Part shown: piece after piece, positions 10,031 to 20,348 of the stretch | Layout of the letters: each line of letters begins with the position of its first letter | How positions within the stretch are numbered: the first letter of the stretch is position 1 | NCBI GenBank assembly: GCA_023231475.1 | Contig: JALJEE010001488.1 | Location: 1 to 54,969 of the forward strand | From: Seison nebaliae | Lineage: Eukaryota > Rotifera > Pararotatoria > Seisonacea > Seisonidae | Length of the DNA: 54,969 nucleotides | Direction: 5' to 3' | Position numbers and translations under genes: made by a program | The notes under the pieces: model-generated | The model's database searches: none | Told to the model about the DNA's origin: nothing | The model's input: only the letters and a program-made list of their open reading frames with translations

Positions 10031-11111
10031 TTATCAAATTCAAATTTAATTAATTTTATTCAAATTTAATTTTATTTAAATATTAATCATAATTATCATC
10101 CCTAATTGTCCCTTATTTGCTTCTAGAAGAATATACGAACCATAACAATAGAATCATAACAAACCGATCTAATTATATTTGATCATATTATTTATAACTG
10201 TTTTTTACCCATTTTCCTTCATCATTCTGTTTGAAATAAAATTTACCCAAATTCCAATTTCTTTTTGTTAATAAAGAAAAAAATAAAATAAAGAAAAATT
10301 ATCCAATAAAATAATGGAAAAATCAAATGTGATTAGTGTTAAAATTGAGATAATAAATAATTTTGTGATTAGTTGGAAAGAATAATGTTTAGAAGAGAAT
10401 TAAGAATAATTTCATTATCATGAACAATAATTGGAATAAGATGATTATTGGGGAAAATAAGTTAATTTTAATTTGGTGGAAAAAAATCGATATTTATTTT
10501 ACGTTGAGAATATTCTGATGTGTCACTTCCTTTTTTTTATTTTGTCAATATGAAAATTTTCTTTCTATTTTTTATACTTTTTATTTATATTCTTCAGATG
10601 AATCGACCAGTAAAATGTGAATTAATGAAATTTGATATTACGATGAATCACACAGTTGCTACTACGTTCTTGAAGACTAGAAGATGTTCATTTAAATTGA
10701 AAAGTTTTTGATTTTTGAAAGATTCCAAAATGTTTCATCACTTCAATTGTTCTAGCTGAATCTTACTGTGTGAGTGGAATTTATGAACGACTCGAAAGAA
10801 GAGAAAAATGATAAGACTTTATTAAAAAATATTTTGTTAACGATCTGATCAATTTTTAATGTTAAAAAAATGTAAAAGAAATTATAAGAAAAATTGTATT
10901 TTAAAGTTCTTTTTGTTTTTTGGAAAAAAGTTTTTTCTATGAAATTGAAACGGAAATAAAAGTGAAATGGAATTGTAAAGTTGAAATGAAGTGAATTCTT
11001 TTCGTTTTCATTTCCATCCATAAGGGATTGTTTAAAAGGAAACGTCAAAGTCGAAAGTTGAATTAGTAAGACACAAAATTTATTTTTTCATTTTTATTCG
11101 AATTCATTGTC
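10031..11111. other. intergenic, mostly non-coding
   Basis: AT-rich DNA holding the unc-45 3' UTR and the 5' flank of the 11112 gene. Apart from one possible small secreted peptide at 10550-10711 I see no coding signal. Confidence 0.45.
10550..10711 (+). CDS. possible small secreted peptide (weak)
   Basis: A 53-codon frame opens with a strongly hydrophobic leader (MKIFFLFFILFIYILQ) that looks like a signal peptide. A short basic, Cys-containing tail follows. An in-frame GTTGCT within it could be a splice donor to an unseen exon. AT-rich DNA easily produces Phe/Leu/Ile runs, so this may be chance. No homology is recognised. Confidence 0.2.
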   Translation: MKIFFLFFILFIYILQMNRPVKCELMKFDITMNHTVATTFLKTRRCSFKLKSF

Positions 11112-11255
11112 ATGTCTAATTTACGAGAAACGATCATTGCGCGGTTGAACGAGTTAAAGGCTTCTAACGAAAAGCAGTTTGCTCCGAAAAGGAGACATGA
11201 AGCGGAGAAGCAAATAAACGACATACTGGAGATATTAACAGAAAAGTCAAGTTAG
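11112..11255 (+). CDS. 47-residue ORF just upstream of the disordered protein gene
   Basis: MSNLRETIIARLNELKASNE begins a compact, charged, helix-like 47-residue frame that ends at TAG 11253-11255. The following long frame (first in-frame ATG at 11305) is open from 11239 in a different phase, so the two frames overlap by a few codons. Options are: a separate small protein in a bicistronic message, an upstream ORF, or the true N-terminus joined by a splice I cannot fix. One candidate splice, a GTT donor at about 11176 to the acceptor at 11255, keeps frame but removes good coding sequence. A base error is also possible. Confidence 0.4.
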   Translation: MSNLRETIIARLNELKASNEKQFAPKRRHEAEKQINDILEILTEKSS

Positions 11256-11304
11256 TCTAGTGTTATTAAAATTGAGTTATGAAGTCGTCGTAGAAAAACC
11301 GAGA

Positions 11305-13170
11305 ATGAATGGAGATGTAGAAAAGGATGAAAAACCTTTACAATTAGTGATGTTGAAACCATCATACTTATCCGAAAGTGATACATTGGCTGATTCATCG
11401 GAATTATTAGATATTATGCCTGTTTCACCTCCTGAATCTGTAGTGCATTCGATAGAAAAACCGACGTTGAGATCGTCGAAAACTTCGAGAGAATCAATTC
11501 CGACAATTTATTCTCTGTCGTCTGGTCCTTCGATAGAAATTCCAATTCCACCATATCGACCAGACGGAATTCAACAAGTGTTTCCACCTACCCCACCATT
11601 AGTGAAGTTTTTACCAACGGCAAAATATCGACCGTTACCCATATCTCCACCACAACAACAACCACCTCAACCGCCTCAACCACAACCAAAAGTAACAAAA
11701 TTGACAAAGGCAACAAAAGCACAAAAAACACCGAGAGTAACTAAAGTAACGAAAGTAGCGAAAACAACGAAAACAATACCATCAATTACACCGAAATTGC
11801 CACCACCGAAATTACCACCACCTAAATCATCACTTCTTAAATCACCACCACGTCCTAAATCCCCACCATCTCCTGAAATACCAGAATCACCAAAATCACC
11901 AGAATCACCTGAATTACCACCAACAAATAAAATAGTAAATGAAAACAATAATAATAACAATCATTTCAATACTAATGGGAAACGAGTCGAAAAGAAGGAA
12001 TCGGTAAAGAAAAGTCGACCGGAAAAAATGGAATTGAGAAAACAACCGAATAGAAAATCGACAAATACGAATAATAATCGAAAAGTTACAAAAAAGCCGA
12101 GAGGAAAACTTCCATGTAAGAAAGGAAAAGAACCAAAAGTTGTTCCAGAAGTGCTAGTAAAGAGGAACACTCGAGGAAATAGTAAGGATACTAAAGGAAA
12201 GAAGCGTGCACCATCACCAGCGTCCATTGATGATTCGGATTTGATAATGATGATAAAGAATATCGCGAAATATATGGACGTACCGCCATGTAAGAATGAG
12301 AATTTGGAGGACGGTATGACTTCTAAAGAAGCGATGGAACCGACAACAGTCATCAACTCCACCAAAATGGATATACCAACATTTAACATATCAGATGATG
12401 AGTCAGAAGAGAAGACTAAACAACCTCTAACGATACGACATAGACAATCGAGCAGTCCTTGTTTATCGATCAATTGTGAAACTATAAAACATAACCACGA
12501 AAAAAATAGATTAAACAAAAGTATCTCGTCAAAGAATTGTCGAGCACAAAAATGTCAATCGAAGAATTGTCAGGCTAAATATTTTCATGATTATGTTCCA
12601 CCACCGAGAACTTGTGCATCGAAAATGTGTCCATCAAACTATTTTAGACGAAAAGAACCGATTGTAAAGAAAAAAAGTTCTGGTAATTTTCGAGTTATAA
12701 CTGAAGATCCGTCTTTTATTTGTGAGGAGGATATCGAATTACAATGGCCGGGAACGGAACGAAATGCCATCGATATGTACAAATGGATGAATAAGGATAT
12801 TACCAATTCAAAATATACTCCAAATCCATCAATTTCAACGATTCGTATCATTCCTCCAGACAACCGTCCAAAGAAAGTTCCACGACCACGTGAAACAGCC
12901 GCGAAATTTTATCATTCCTATCAACAAACGAATGTGAATGCAAATACGAAAGTTTTTCAAGAAAAAGAGAAAGTTCTAAATCGACAATCTTTGAGAGAAA
13001 TTCGTAATGATCTCAAGAAATTGATGGAACGCTTAGATGACTTAGAACGTCAAGCTGCTGGAACGGACGACGAGTCCAAAAATCACAACTTCTCTAACGT
13101 TACCAATAAGAATAATAACAATCCACCGAGAAATCGAGGATCAAATTGGAGACACAATCCAAAATTCTAA
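11305..13170 (+). CDS. large disordered Pro/Lys/Ser-rich protein, unknown
   Basis: About 621 residues from the first in-frame ATG, with the open frame reaching back to 11239. The N-terminal half is proline-rich with repeats such as SPPQQQPPQPPQPQP, KVTKVTKVAKTTK and PPKLPPPKSSLLKSPP, ending in an SPxxP-type run. The middle is basic. A Cys cluster near residues 410-450 has five Cys-X(n) pairs (NCRAQKCQSKNCQAKYF; TCASKMCPSNYF). The last 70 residues contain a predicted coiled coil (REIRNDLKKLMERLDDLERQ). No known domain is recognised. The composition suggests a cytoskeleton- or nucleic-acid-binding scaffold, but this is inference. Confidence 0.7.
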   Translation: MNGDVEKDEKPLQLVMLKPSYLSESDTLADSSELLDIMPVSPPESVVHSIEKPTLRSSKTSRESIPTIYSLSSGPSIEIPIPPYRPDGIQQVFPPTPPLVKFLPTAKYRPLPISPPQQQPPQPPQPQPKVTKLTKATKAQKTPRVTKVTKVAKTTKTIPSITPKLPPPKLPPPKSSLLKSPPRPKSPPSPEIPESPKSPESPELPPTNKIVNENNNNNNHFNTNGKRVEKKESVKKSRPEKMELRKQPNRKSTNTNNNRKVTKKPRGKLPCKKGKEPKVVPEVLVKRNTRGNSKDTKGKKRAPSPASIDDSDLIMMIKNIAKYMDVPPCKNENLEDGMTSKEAMEPTTVINSTKMDIPTFNISDDESEEKTKQPLTIRHRQSSSPCLSINCETIKHNHEKNRLNKSISSKNCRAQKCQSKNCQAKYFHDYVPPPRTCASKMCPSNYFRRKEPIVKKKSSGNFRVITEDPSFICEEDIELQWPGTERNAIDMYKWMNKDITNSKYTPNPSISTIRIIPPDNRPKKVPRPRETAAKFYHSYQQTNVNANTKVFQEKEKVLNRQSLREIRNDLKKLMERLDDLERQAAGTDDESKNHNFSNVTNKNNNNPPRNRGSNWRHNPKF

Positions 13171-13980
13171 TCTACTAATCTGAACATGTCTTGTCCACAT
13201 AATTTATTTTTGACTTCACTTGTTTAATTTCGTTGGTTCACTTTTTCTTTTGGACTACTCCTTCAATTTCTTTACCATTTTTCTCTTGTCTTGTAAGTAC
13301 TGTCTATATCGTTTAATTAATTTTTATTTCTTGTCTCTCCTCCATGTCAATTTTGTCTATCTTGTCCATAACTTTCTATTTTTTATAAATCAATTTGTCC
13401 CAAATGTACTGCTGACTTTTGTTTTTATGCTAAAACTTTTTCAACGTTTGTCCACAAAATAAACTTTCGTGAATGTATTCCATTCTTATTTCGATAACAA
13501 TTGATTCTTAAGTGATATCATTTCTTTAAAAAAAACATACTTTTTCACATTACCATATCAAACTATTCATAAGATGGAAAAATACAAAAAAAAATATACA
13601 AAATAAATAAAGAAAATTCATTTGACATACTCAAATTTCATAGAATAATTGAAACGAAAATTCAAAACTCGTTACGAAATTACGTTTACAGATATTTGTG
13701 AATAAAAATAATAAATTAAATAGGAAAATATTTTGTTTTAAAAAGAATAATTCGACAATTCGATTAGACCAGTACATAATGTTAGAATAGCAGCCATATA
13801 TTATATCAAATAAACAAATTGATAATAAATTATATAGAAATAATTGAGAATGATCATTTGGTGCTGAGCCTAAGATCTGGTAGATATCTGATCGCTACTA
13901 GTTTGTGTGGGAGAGAAATAAAGAAAGAGAAAAAGGACAAGTGAATGAAATTCCCATGAAATATTATGTTTCTTCTATAA
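13171..13980. other. intergenic, no gene seen
   Basis: AT-rich sequence holding the 3' UTR of the preceding gene (an AATAAA-type signal, caaaataaactttc, near 13456) and the promoter of the aminotransferase. Open frames here are short and lack coding character. Confidence 0.5.
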
Positions 13981-15342
13981 ATGCATTCACTACTCCTCCG
14001 CTTGAATAAACAAAATAGAAATTTGAAAACTTTAAAATCATTTTATTCAATGACGTCGTCTACTGCCAACAAGAAAGTGGAAGTTGTTCCTCATTGTGAG
14101 AATTTGTTCTCTGAGCTACGTGGCACAACGAAGGCAATCGATTTGGGTGTGGGCGCACCAGGTCCTGAATTATTGGCGAAAGTGAATGATTTGATGAAAC
14201 GAAATGTCGATTCTATTAAAGAAATTCCACCCGAAGTCTTTCTCCAATATGGACCACGAGCTGGTTCGATAAATACAAGAAAATTATTCGCACAATTTCT
14301 CACTCGCCAATTTCATTCGGAACATAATTGGGAAGATATTATCGTTTCAAATGGAGCATCATCAGGTCTCCTATCGATCTTGACACAATTGAAGAAATTA
14401 TTGACATCTGATTTGTACGTGGAAGACGCCACATATTTTATTGCTCTCCCAATTTTTGATAATCTCCAATTTGATGTTTATGATGTTCCATCACCAAACG
14501 GATTTGATATTGATAACTTAGAAAAAATTTTAAAAAAGAAGAATAAACAAGAAACAAATAATAATGGTTATAATGGCGTTGTCTATTTAACGCCAATTTA
14601 TTCAAATCCACGAGGACGATGTTTATCGGAATTACAAATGAAAAATTTGATTTCCGTCGCCAGAAAATATAATTTGTTGATCATCGCCGAAGATGTTTAT
14701 TCGTTAATGTGTCAATATGGAATGTATGAATCGAAGAATAATAAGAATCATATAAAACCATTAAAACGATTATTTGAAGTGGAGAAAGAAATGTTTGGTT
14801 TCAATCCATCATACGAGAAAGGACATGTCATTATGAATTGCTCCTTTTCGAAAATCATGTCACCAGCTCTTCGTTGTGGTTGGATTGAAACGAGTAAACA
14901 ATTGAACGATCTATTGACAACCTCGCCTTTATTGACATCATCTGGCGGATTGAATCATTATACATCACAAATTGTAGCTGGTGTCTTAGAATCGAATGAT
15001 CTCGATAATTATCTTTCCGATCTTAATAAAGAAAATGCGTCTCGAATGAAAACTGTTTGTGACATTCTCCAGGAGAGATTACCAAAATCCTGTAAAGTTT
15101 TCAGACCTGACGGCGGATATTTTATTTGGATTGAAATGCCTGAAAATTGGGACAGTAACATTCTAAATGATAATCTCAAGTCGGAAATTTTTATTCTTCC
15201 TGGACAAAGAACGACAATTGGTAATGCTAAATATCGAAATTGTTTTCGTTTATCCATCGCATATTATGACAATCAAATTTTATCGTACGCGACTAATCTG
15301 ATTTGTGACAGAATTCACGAATTGTTCGTCAAATTGAAGTAG
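13981..15342 (+). CDS. PLP-dependent class I/II aminotransferase
   Basis: A single-exon 453-residue fold-type I aminotransferase of the group containing fungal Aro8 and bacterial MocR-associated/2-aminoadipate aminotransferases. Recognisable parts: LGVGAPGPELLAKV near 46, LQYGPRAGSINTRKLFAQFL, IIVSNGASSGLLSILTQL (cofactor phosphate region), YLTPIYSNPRGRCLS (substrate loop), IIAEDVYSLM with Asp238 for the pyridine nitrogen, and NCSFSKIMSPALRCGWIE with Lys291 as the Schiff-base lysine. PDGGYFIWIEMP and FRLSIAYY close the small domain. Residues 1-23 are Arg/Lys/Leu-rich without acidic residues, so they could be a mitochondrial targeting peptide; a second Met at 24 could start a cytosolic form. 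The substrate is not determined. Confidence 0.88.
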   Translation: MHSLLLRLNKQNRNLKTLKSFYSMTSSTANKKVEVVPHCENLFSELRGTTKAIDLGVGAPGPELLAKVNDLMKRNVDSIKEIPPEVFLQYGPRAGSINTRKLFAQFLTRQFHSEHNWEDIIVSNGASSGLLSILTQLKKLLTSDLYVEDATYFIALPIFDNLQFDVYDVPSPNGFDIDNLEKILKKKNKQETNNNGYNGVVYLTPIYSNPRGRCLSELQMKNLISVARKYNLLIIAEDVYSLMCQYGMYESKNNKNHIKPLKRLFEVEKEMFGFNPSYEKGHVIMNCSFSKIMSPALRCGWIETSKQLNDLLTTSPLLTSSGGLNHYTSQIVAGVLESNDLDNYLSDLNKENASRMKTVCDILQERLPKSCKVFRPDGGYFIWIEMPENWDSNILNDNLKSEIFILPGQRTTIGNAKYRNCFRLSIAYYDNQILSYATNLICDRIHELFVKLK

Positions 15343-15382
15343 TTTTATCTCAAAATAATTTTACAGAAAATATTCTAAAGTA

Positions 15383-15445
15383 TTTTAAATTGTCGTTTAA
15401 ATATTTGATGATTTTTAAATTTTAAATTGTCGTTTAAATATTTGA
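15383..15445 (+). repeat. 26-bp direct repeat, 37-bp period
   Basis: An identical 26-base unit (beginning TTTTAAATTGTCGTTTAAAT) occurs at 15383-15408 and 15420-15445 in the non-coding gap after the aminotransferase gene. It looks like a local tandem duplication. Confidence 0.75.
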
Positions 15446-15629
15446 CAATTCTTAAATTTTTAAATTTCTTTTGTCGTACGGTTAATAAATGTTCGAATAG
15501 TTTACATTTTCTCTATCAATATAAAACTATAATTTATTCCGATAAATTATTTTATAATAATTTACTCGATTATTATTTCTTTAATAAAATTTTAATTGTC
15601 TCAATTCAAATTCGAATTACAATTCGAAT

Positions 15630-16514
15630 TTAATTACGAACGATGAAATTATCTACAATATTCATCAACTCTTTTAACGTTGGACGATCGATGTTTGTCC
15701 GTTGAGATAGAACCTTTGCGAAATATTTTCTCGAATTCCTTATAGAAATCGTAAATTTCAATAAATTATCTACCGTTCTTATATTCAATTTCTGATATTA
15801 AAATTTAAAAATTTTTAAAGAATTAAAAATGTTTGAAAGATAATTAGGAAATGGGATAAACTTCTAAATGTTTCGACATGTCTAAATTTATTCCTCTGAC
15901 ATTTCGAACTGATAATTTGGGATCATAAGGAACGTCTAAGAATTCCACAATCGAATCTCGAAAGTTCTCTTCAACCGCTTTACTATTCATCATCTCTTTG
16001 CACCTCAAGTAATTTCTTTAATTTGGACTTTTGAAAAGAATGAAAAGAACTTTTTCTTCAAAGTACAATTAGAAGGATATCGATTCGTTTTTGTGACTCG
16101 TCCAGTTTTTAATATCGTTTTACTTATGGTCGACTGTCTCTTATTTATTTCCAAATGATTTAATTTACTTTCCATTTCGGTCATTAATCTCTCTTCAATT
16201 CCTTCAAGTAAACTCGCTAATTTCTCATCTGTGTGGTCATCAATGTTAGCTAAACTGGAACAATGTGCTTGCGTTTCTGATAGAGTATAATTGGCAGAGA
16301 CATTTTTGTCGGCAGTTAAGAAAAATGGTTTTTCTTTATCAATTTTCTCGGTCGAATGTCGAAGAGAATCAATTGTAAGTTTCTCTTCTAATAAATACGG
16401 ACAAATTACACGTATAACATGTGGCTTACCAGACTTATCGCTTATGATTAAAGATCCATGTGTAGCTTCATCTCGAGAATTATTTGTTTCGAATTCGGGA
16501 ATTATATCCGACAT
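15630..16514 (-). CDS. orphan protein, 255 residues, three exons
   Basis: Minus-strand exons 16051-16514, 15862-16003 and 15630-15791 join in frame (phases 2 and 0; introns of 47 and 70 bp starting GTTCTT and GTTTAT). I do not recognise the product. The first 100 residues are acidic and polar. Residues about 95-125 (EKLASLLEGIEERLMTEMES and onward) look like a coiled coil, followed by a basic segment. The C-terminal exons encode a helical region: SKAVEENFRDSIVEFLDVPY, then LNIRTVDNLLKFTISIR, ending DRPTLKELMNIVDNFIVRN. No signal peptide or membrane segment. The clean exon joins make it a convincing gene. Confidence 0.7.
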
Positions 16515-16881
16515 CGTTTGATAAATGAATGAATAATAGAGGAATGAAAGAAATAGAAAAAAATGAAGAAAATATAAAATTTTCTTTAGATTGTTTCATT
16601 CCTATTCATTCATTTACTGAAGAATTTATTGATTAAAAAATTATTCTTATTAGTATTGAAAAATTAAAGAAAATAATTTTAAATAATTGTAAAAAAGGAA
16701 ATTGAGCAATTTGAGTGAGAAATTGTTGAGCTTATGTTCCATACAGAAAAGTAGTTTATCTTAGAACTTTAAATATTTCGATAATTGTAATGGAGAATGG
16801 AACGAAAGTGTGGAGATGTCCAAACCAAACTTTCACCAAGGACTTTTTACGTAAATACTTCCGAACAGCCATTAAAAACTT
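16515..16881. promoter_or_regulatory. intergenic region upstream of U4 and the divergent orphan gene
   Basis: The 367-bp gap between the minus-strand orphan start (16514) and the U4 5' end (16882) must hold both promoters. A proximal sequence element should lie about 50-70 bases before U4; the less AT-biased stretch at about 16815-16860 is the natural candidate, but I cannot assign a motif. Confidence 0.35.
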
Positions 16882-17023
16882 ATCTTTGCGCTCGGGCAAT
16901 ACCGTAGTTAATGATGTACAACAGAGACGCGGTTATTGCTAGTTGAAAACTTTTCCCAATACCCCGCAACGACGGCATGAAATATGGCCGGAGTATGCAA
17001 TTTTTGACAGCCCTTTTAAGGGC
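16882..17023 (+). ncRNA. U4: U4 spliceosomal snRNA
   Basis: A 142-nt U4 snRNA. The 5' end ATCTTTGCGC matches the stem II strand that pairs with U6. The 5' stem-loop has AATGA and GA facing across a short stem, the kink-turn that binds the 15.5K/Snu13 protein. Its lower stem is ACCG/CGGT where human has AUCG/CGAU, a compensated change. Next come TTATTGCTAGTTGAAAACTT (stem I strand), the very conserved TTTTCCCAATACCCCGC, the central stem-loop and an Sm site at about 16999-17006 (AATTTTTG). A terminal GCCC/GGGC hairpin finishes the RNA. It is a complete, apparently functional copy. Confidence 0.95.
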
Positions 17024-17296
17024 AAATAATTTTTAATTAAACTTTTACTTAAATGATATCCAATTGTCATTATTATGTTCATTTTATTATTCAGTAGAAT
17101 GAAGAATTAGCATAAAATTCTTACATAATCAGGTTCTTCGAATTTAATGGATGATTAATAATTACGATAGGTCGTTTGTTGGTTCGATGACTTTGTTAGT
17201 TTATTAGGTATTAGGTTAGACGATTATTAGACGGAATGAATAGAGAATTTCTTGATAATTTTCTTTCAAAAACTTTCAACGGATTGTTTGAATGAG

Positions 17297-18163
17297 ATGA
17301 ATTTAGAATTGCCCAACATAGTAAATGACGAGAATGTGACGAAATGCCAAATGGTGGAAGAGGAATCGGATGACCTCTTATCGCCGTTAAGAAATGATTG
17401 TTCGAAAGTTATTAAAGAGATGGAATTAAGTTCGTTATCGTTAAAGAAACATGAATTTGGAAATAATTTAGCTCGCTATCGTGCTAGTCGACTTTTGTCT
17501 ATTGCGGAAAGTGTTCTTTCTACACAACAACGTAAATCGACAAATGACGTTTGTTTTTCCGGAAATGTTGGGAGAATATCGATAGATAATGTTAGTAGAA
17601 TAATTCCGTCTATGATTGTTAGTCCGAAAATGAAGAAGAGAAAGAAGAAGAAGAATTGTTTTATTACCGAAACAAAAAAGATGGAAAGTAGTGAAAATAA
17701 ACCGAAATGGCGAAGTTGTACATCCTCCACATTTTCAAAAGAAAATGTTCCCTACTCCTTTTATCTGACTGAAACATATTGGAAGGATTTGAATAAGGAA
17801 AAGAATGAACGTTTATTTGAATCCCAACATTTACTTGAGAAGAATTATTCGAATAAATTGAATGATAAGAAGAAATTACGATTAATTAGAGAAGTGTGTG
17901 ATAATTATGATCCGATTGTAGCTCGTCAAAAATTGAGAGGACGTCAAATTATCGTTTGCAGGTTTATTTTAATTTTAAATTAAATTATAAAAATTTTTAA
18001 ATTTTTTTCAAGTTCTTTTTCTAATTATCGTATTAAACATCGTCTTCGTCTTCTGATGGGAAACGAGGAATATATTGTCAATGATAAGGAATACCTGAAT
18101 TTGTTAAATCGTCGATTGGAGATGTTGGAGAAGAATTATTTCCTGAAGATGTCTGATGTCTGA
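17297..18163 (+). CDS. orphan basic protein, about 272 residues
   Basis: Exon 1 runs to 17961 and exon 2 is 18013-18163, separated by a 51-bp intron starting GTTTAT and ending TCAAG (phase 2). The first in-frame ATG is 17297, but the frame is open back to 17240, so a 5' exon may exist. Features: an acidic N-terminus, a helix EFGNNLARYRASRLLSIAES, a lysine cluster (KMKKRKKKKN) that could be a nuclear signal, and a charged helical C-terminus. After splicing this includes FSNYRIKHRLRLLMGNEEY and a final NLLNRRLEMLEKNYFLK. No family recognised. Confidence 0.65.
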
Positions 18164-18253
18164 GATAGACGAAATTTTTCATCAATCGATAATTAATCGA
18201 TTGAATGAGAAGATGTAGAGGGAAGGAAGGAAAGTTACAGAAGAGAAATTAAT

Positions 18254-18394
18254 TCATTCAATTTCATCAATGACCTCTGTTGCTTTGTTTGGAATAATAA
18301 TTACTTCAGAAATCAATTGCCTATTCGCCACATCAGAAGTATGTGAAGGTTCTTCTTCTGAATATTTAATCTCTTCCCGAAATACATATCTCAT
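18254..18394 (-). CDS. possible 46-residue protein
   Basis: A short minus-strand frame MRYVFREEIKYSEEEPSHTS ending ATEVIDEIE. It has balanced, non-repetitive composition unlike the Phe/Leu-rich chance frames of this AT-rich DNA. It lies tail-to-tail with the 17297 gene (90 bp) and head-to-head with the 18483 gene (88 bp). It could also be one exon of a longer gene. No homology recognised. Confidence 0.3.
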   Translation of the reverse strand: MRYVFREEIKYSEEEPSHTSDVANRQLISEVIIIPNKATEVIDEIE

Positions 18395-18482
18395 GATGAG
18401 AACAATGTATATTCAATCTATTCGTCCGCCAACAAAATATAATTAGAATGAAGAAAAATTTTTTTCGAAATTTCTTTGTCGA

Positions 18483-18812
18483 ATGAATAAGTTCCTATGT
18501 TGTTTCAATCGTTCATCCGACTCCGATAAACAGACAAACGAGAATGAGAAAAATGATAAAAAGAATATGCGAATTCCATCCAATTTTCATCAACCTTCAA
18601 ATTTCGTATGTCATTGTCGTTGTTCGACGAACATGAACGAGAAGAAAACCAAATCAATTTATGAAGAATCCGATAATTTCCCAGAAAACATTCCACCAAT
18701 CTCCGAGTTCTACATCAACAAGAGAAAATACGAGAAGAAACTTTACGAAACTGGAAGTAAACTCGCTTTATCACCATCTGTCAGCTTTTCCCATTCAAAT
18801 AATTATTTTTAA
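18483..18812 (+). CDS. small hypothetical protein, 109 residues
   Basis: Starts MNKFLCCFNRSSDSDKQ; the double Cys after a short hydrophobic stretch resembles an S-acylation site. The rest is polar, with FVCHCRCSTN and a tail KLALSPSVSFSHSNNYF. No intron is needed. Its stop is only 12 bp from the stop of the convergent TRMT10 gene, so the two 3' UTRs must overlap. No family recognised. Confidence 0.5.
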   Translation: MNKFLCCFNRSSDSDKQTNENEKNDKKNMRIPSNFHQPSNFVCHCRCSTNMNEKKTKSIYEESDNFPENIPPISEFYINKRKYEKKLYETGSKLALSPSVSFSHSNNYF

Positions 18813-18824
18813 AATAAAAATTTT

Positions 18825-20160
18825 TTATTTTTTAATTTTATCATCATCCCATTCTCTCACTTTATTCGTAGTCGACATATGATTTAATTCAATTGTGCTC
18901 GTTCTTCTTATTGTTGTTGTTGTTGATTCGAATTTTTTACTTGTTAATTTTTCTTTTTTTAAATTATCATTTCCCATTCGATTATATGGAGATGATTCAA
19001 TTTCTTCTTCCTCATCATTAAGTTCGGGAGTAAAATTTTCTGAAGTTTTCATAATTCCTCCTTTTCGTGTTGGAACGATCTTCTCAATTACATCATTCCA
19101 TTCCATTCCGTTATGTTTGTGGAGAAGCATTTCGAATACTAAAAATCGTTTGAAATATTTTCGATTGAGATGGAAAAGAACCTTGATTAATGGTGAGGAC
19201 ATGTCTCGTTTTTAATATCATAAATTGATCGATTGGCAATCGAGCATGTCCATAACCAAATTCTTTCGCCACTTTATAACAATGACCCTAATGAGAAATG
19301 AATAAGAAATATTTGGAAGGAAATTTAAAGAACTTTATGGGAATTATGATCTAATAATCCTCCGATGACATAAATCTTTTCACTCACATCTAATTCATTG
19401 AGAACGTTCTCTGATTCGGCACAAAGATAAATTATTTTCTTTTTAAATTCCTCCTTTCTATTTTTGAAATGTTCAATCGTTTTCTTATCAAATATTTCTT
19501 TCTCATTCATCGTTTCATCATCGTAATTATGAGAAATGATATGATTGAAATAATGGGATGAAATTTCAATTTCTTGCCAATTATGACAATTATTCTTTCT
19601 CAATTGTTTCTCCGTTGCACCATCAATCGATGTCAACATTAACTAATTGAAAAATTAGAAAAAAATTTTATAAATAATTTTAAAAATATATTTTAAAAAA
19701 ATAAAAACTCGTGAAGGCGATTGAACCGTTTTATTAATAGAATGACATCGCATTAATTGAGCAGCTAAACGTTCATTCGTTTTCTCATTCATCAAATCAC
19801 CGAATGAACAATCGATGACAATAGTCAAACAATTACTTCCCATTTCTTTCACTCGTTCCATTCGATGGAGGAAAAATTCAGATTTCATTCGTCGACTCAT
19901 CAATTGTCGAGGTATTTCCTTCGATTGATGAGTATCGATGAATTGTTGACGGACATTCTTCATCAATTTCGCTTTCTCCTTTCGTTTCGCTCGTTCCGAT
20001 TGTCGTCTGTCTTCAATTCATTCCAATCGCAAACAAATGAAAAGAAGAACTTTAATTTAATTCTACTTCGATATTCATCATGAGAATTTTTCAACCATTT
20101 TTTTCCTTCCTCCAATTTCACAGTTTGTTGCGAGGAATCTGTTATCTCATCCGACGACAT
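18825..20160 (-). CDS. TRMT10: TRMT10 tRNA (guanine/adenine-N1-)-9 methyltransferase
   Basis: Five minus-strand exons (20051-20160, 19709-20006, 19334-19642, 19182-19287, 18825-19138) join in frame to 378 residues. TRMT10/Trm10 enzymes are SPOUT-fold, SAM-dependent methyltransferases that modify N1 of purine 9 in tRNA. The lysine/arginine-rich N-terminal region continues across the first splice ([17 protein letters not shown]). The SPOUT core follows: [69 protein letters not shown], and HVLTINQVFEMLL with [11 protein letters not shown], matching the family C-terminal helix. An acidic, Ser/Thr-rich tail follows. Introns are 43-66 bp and all start GTT. It is divergent with the TBC gene, 188 bp away, implying a shared promoter region. 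Cytosolic TRMT10A/B type is more likely than mitochondrial TRMT10C. Confidence 0.9.
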
Positions 20161-20348
20161 CCGATTTTCCCCTTAACACAATTAAACTAAAAATTTGAAT
20201 GATAATTTAAATTAATTTTCTTCTTTTTATTCTCTTCATCAATTTCGTAGAGATTGTATAAAAGAGAATGGATATTGTATCAATTCTCAAACCAGAACAA
20301 GATAGATGATTATTTTTTTTGAACTTTTGACTCGCCTTATTCCATGAG
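20161..20348. promoter_or_regulatory. short divergent promoter region (TRMT10 / TBC gene)
   Basis: 188 bp separate two divergently transcribed start codons, so both promoters must lie here or overlap the 5' UTRs. No specific element recognised. Confidence 0.5.
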
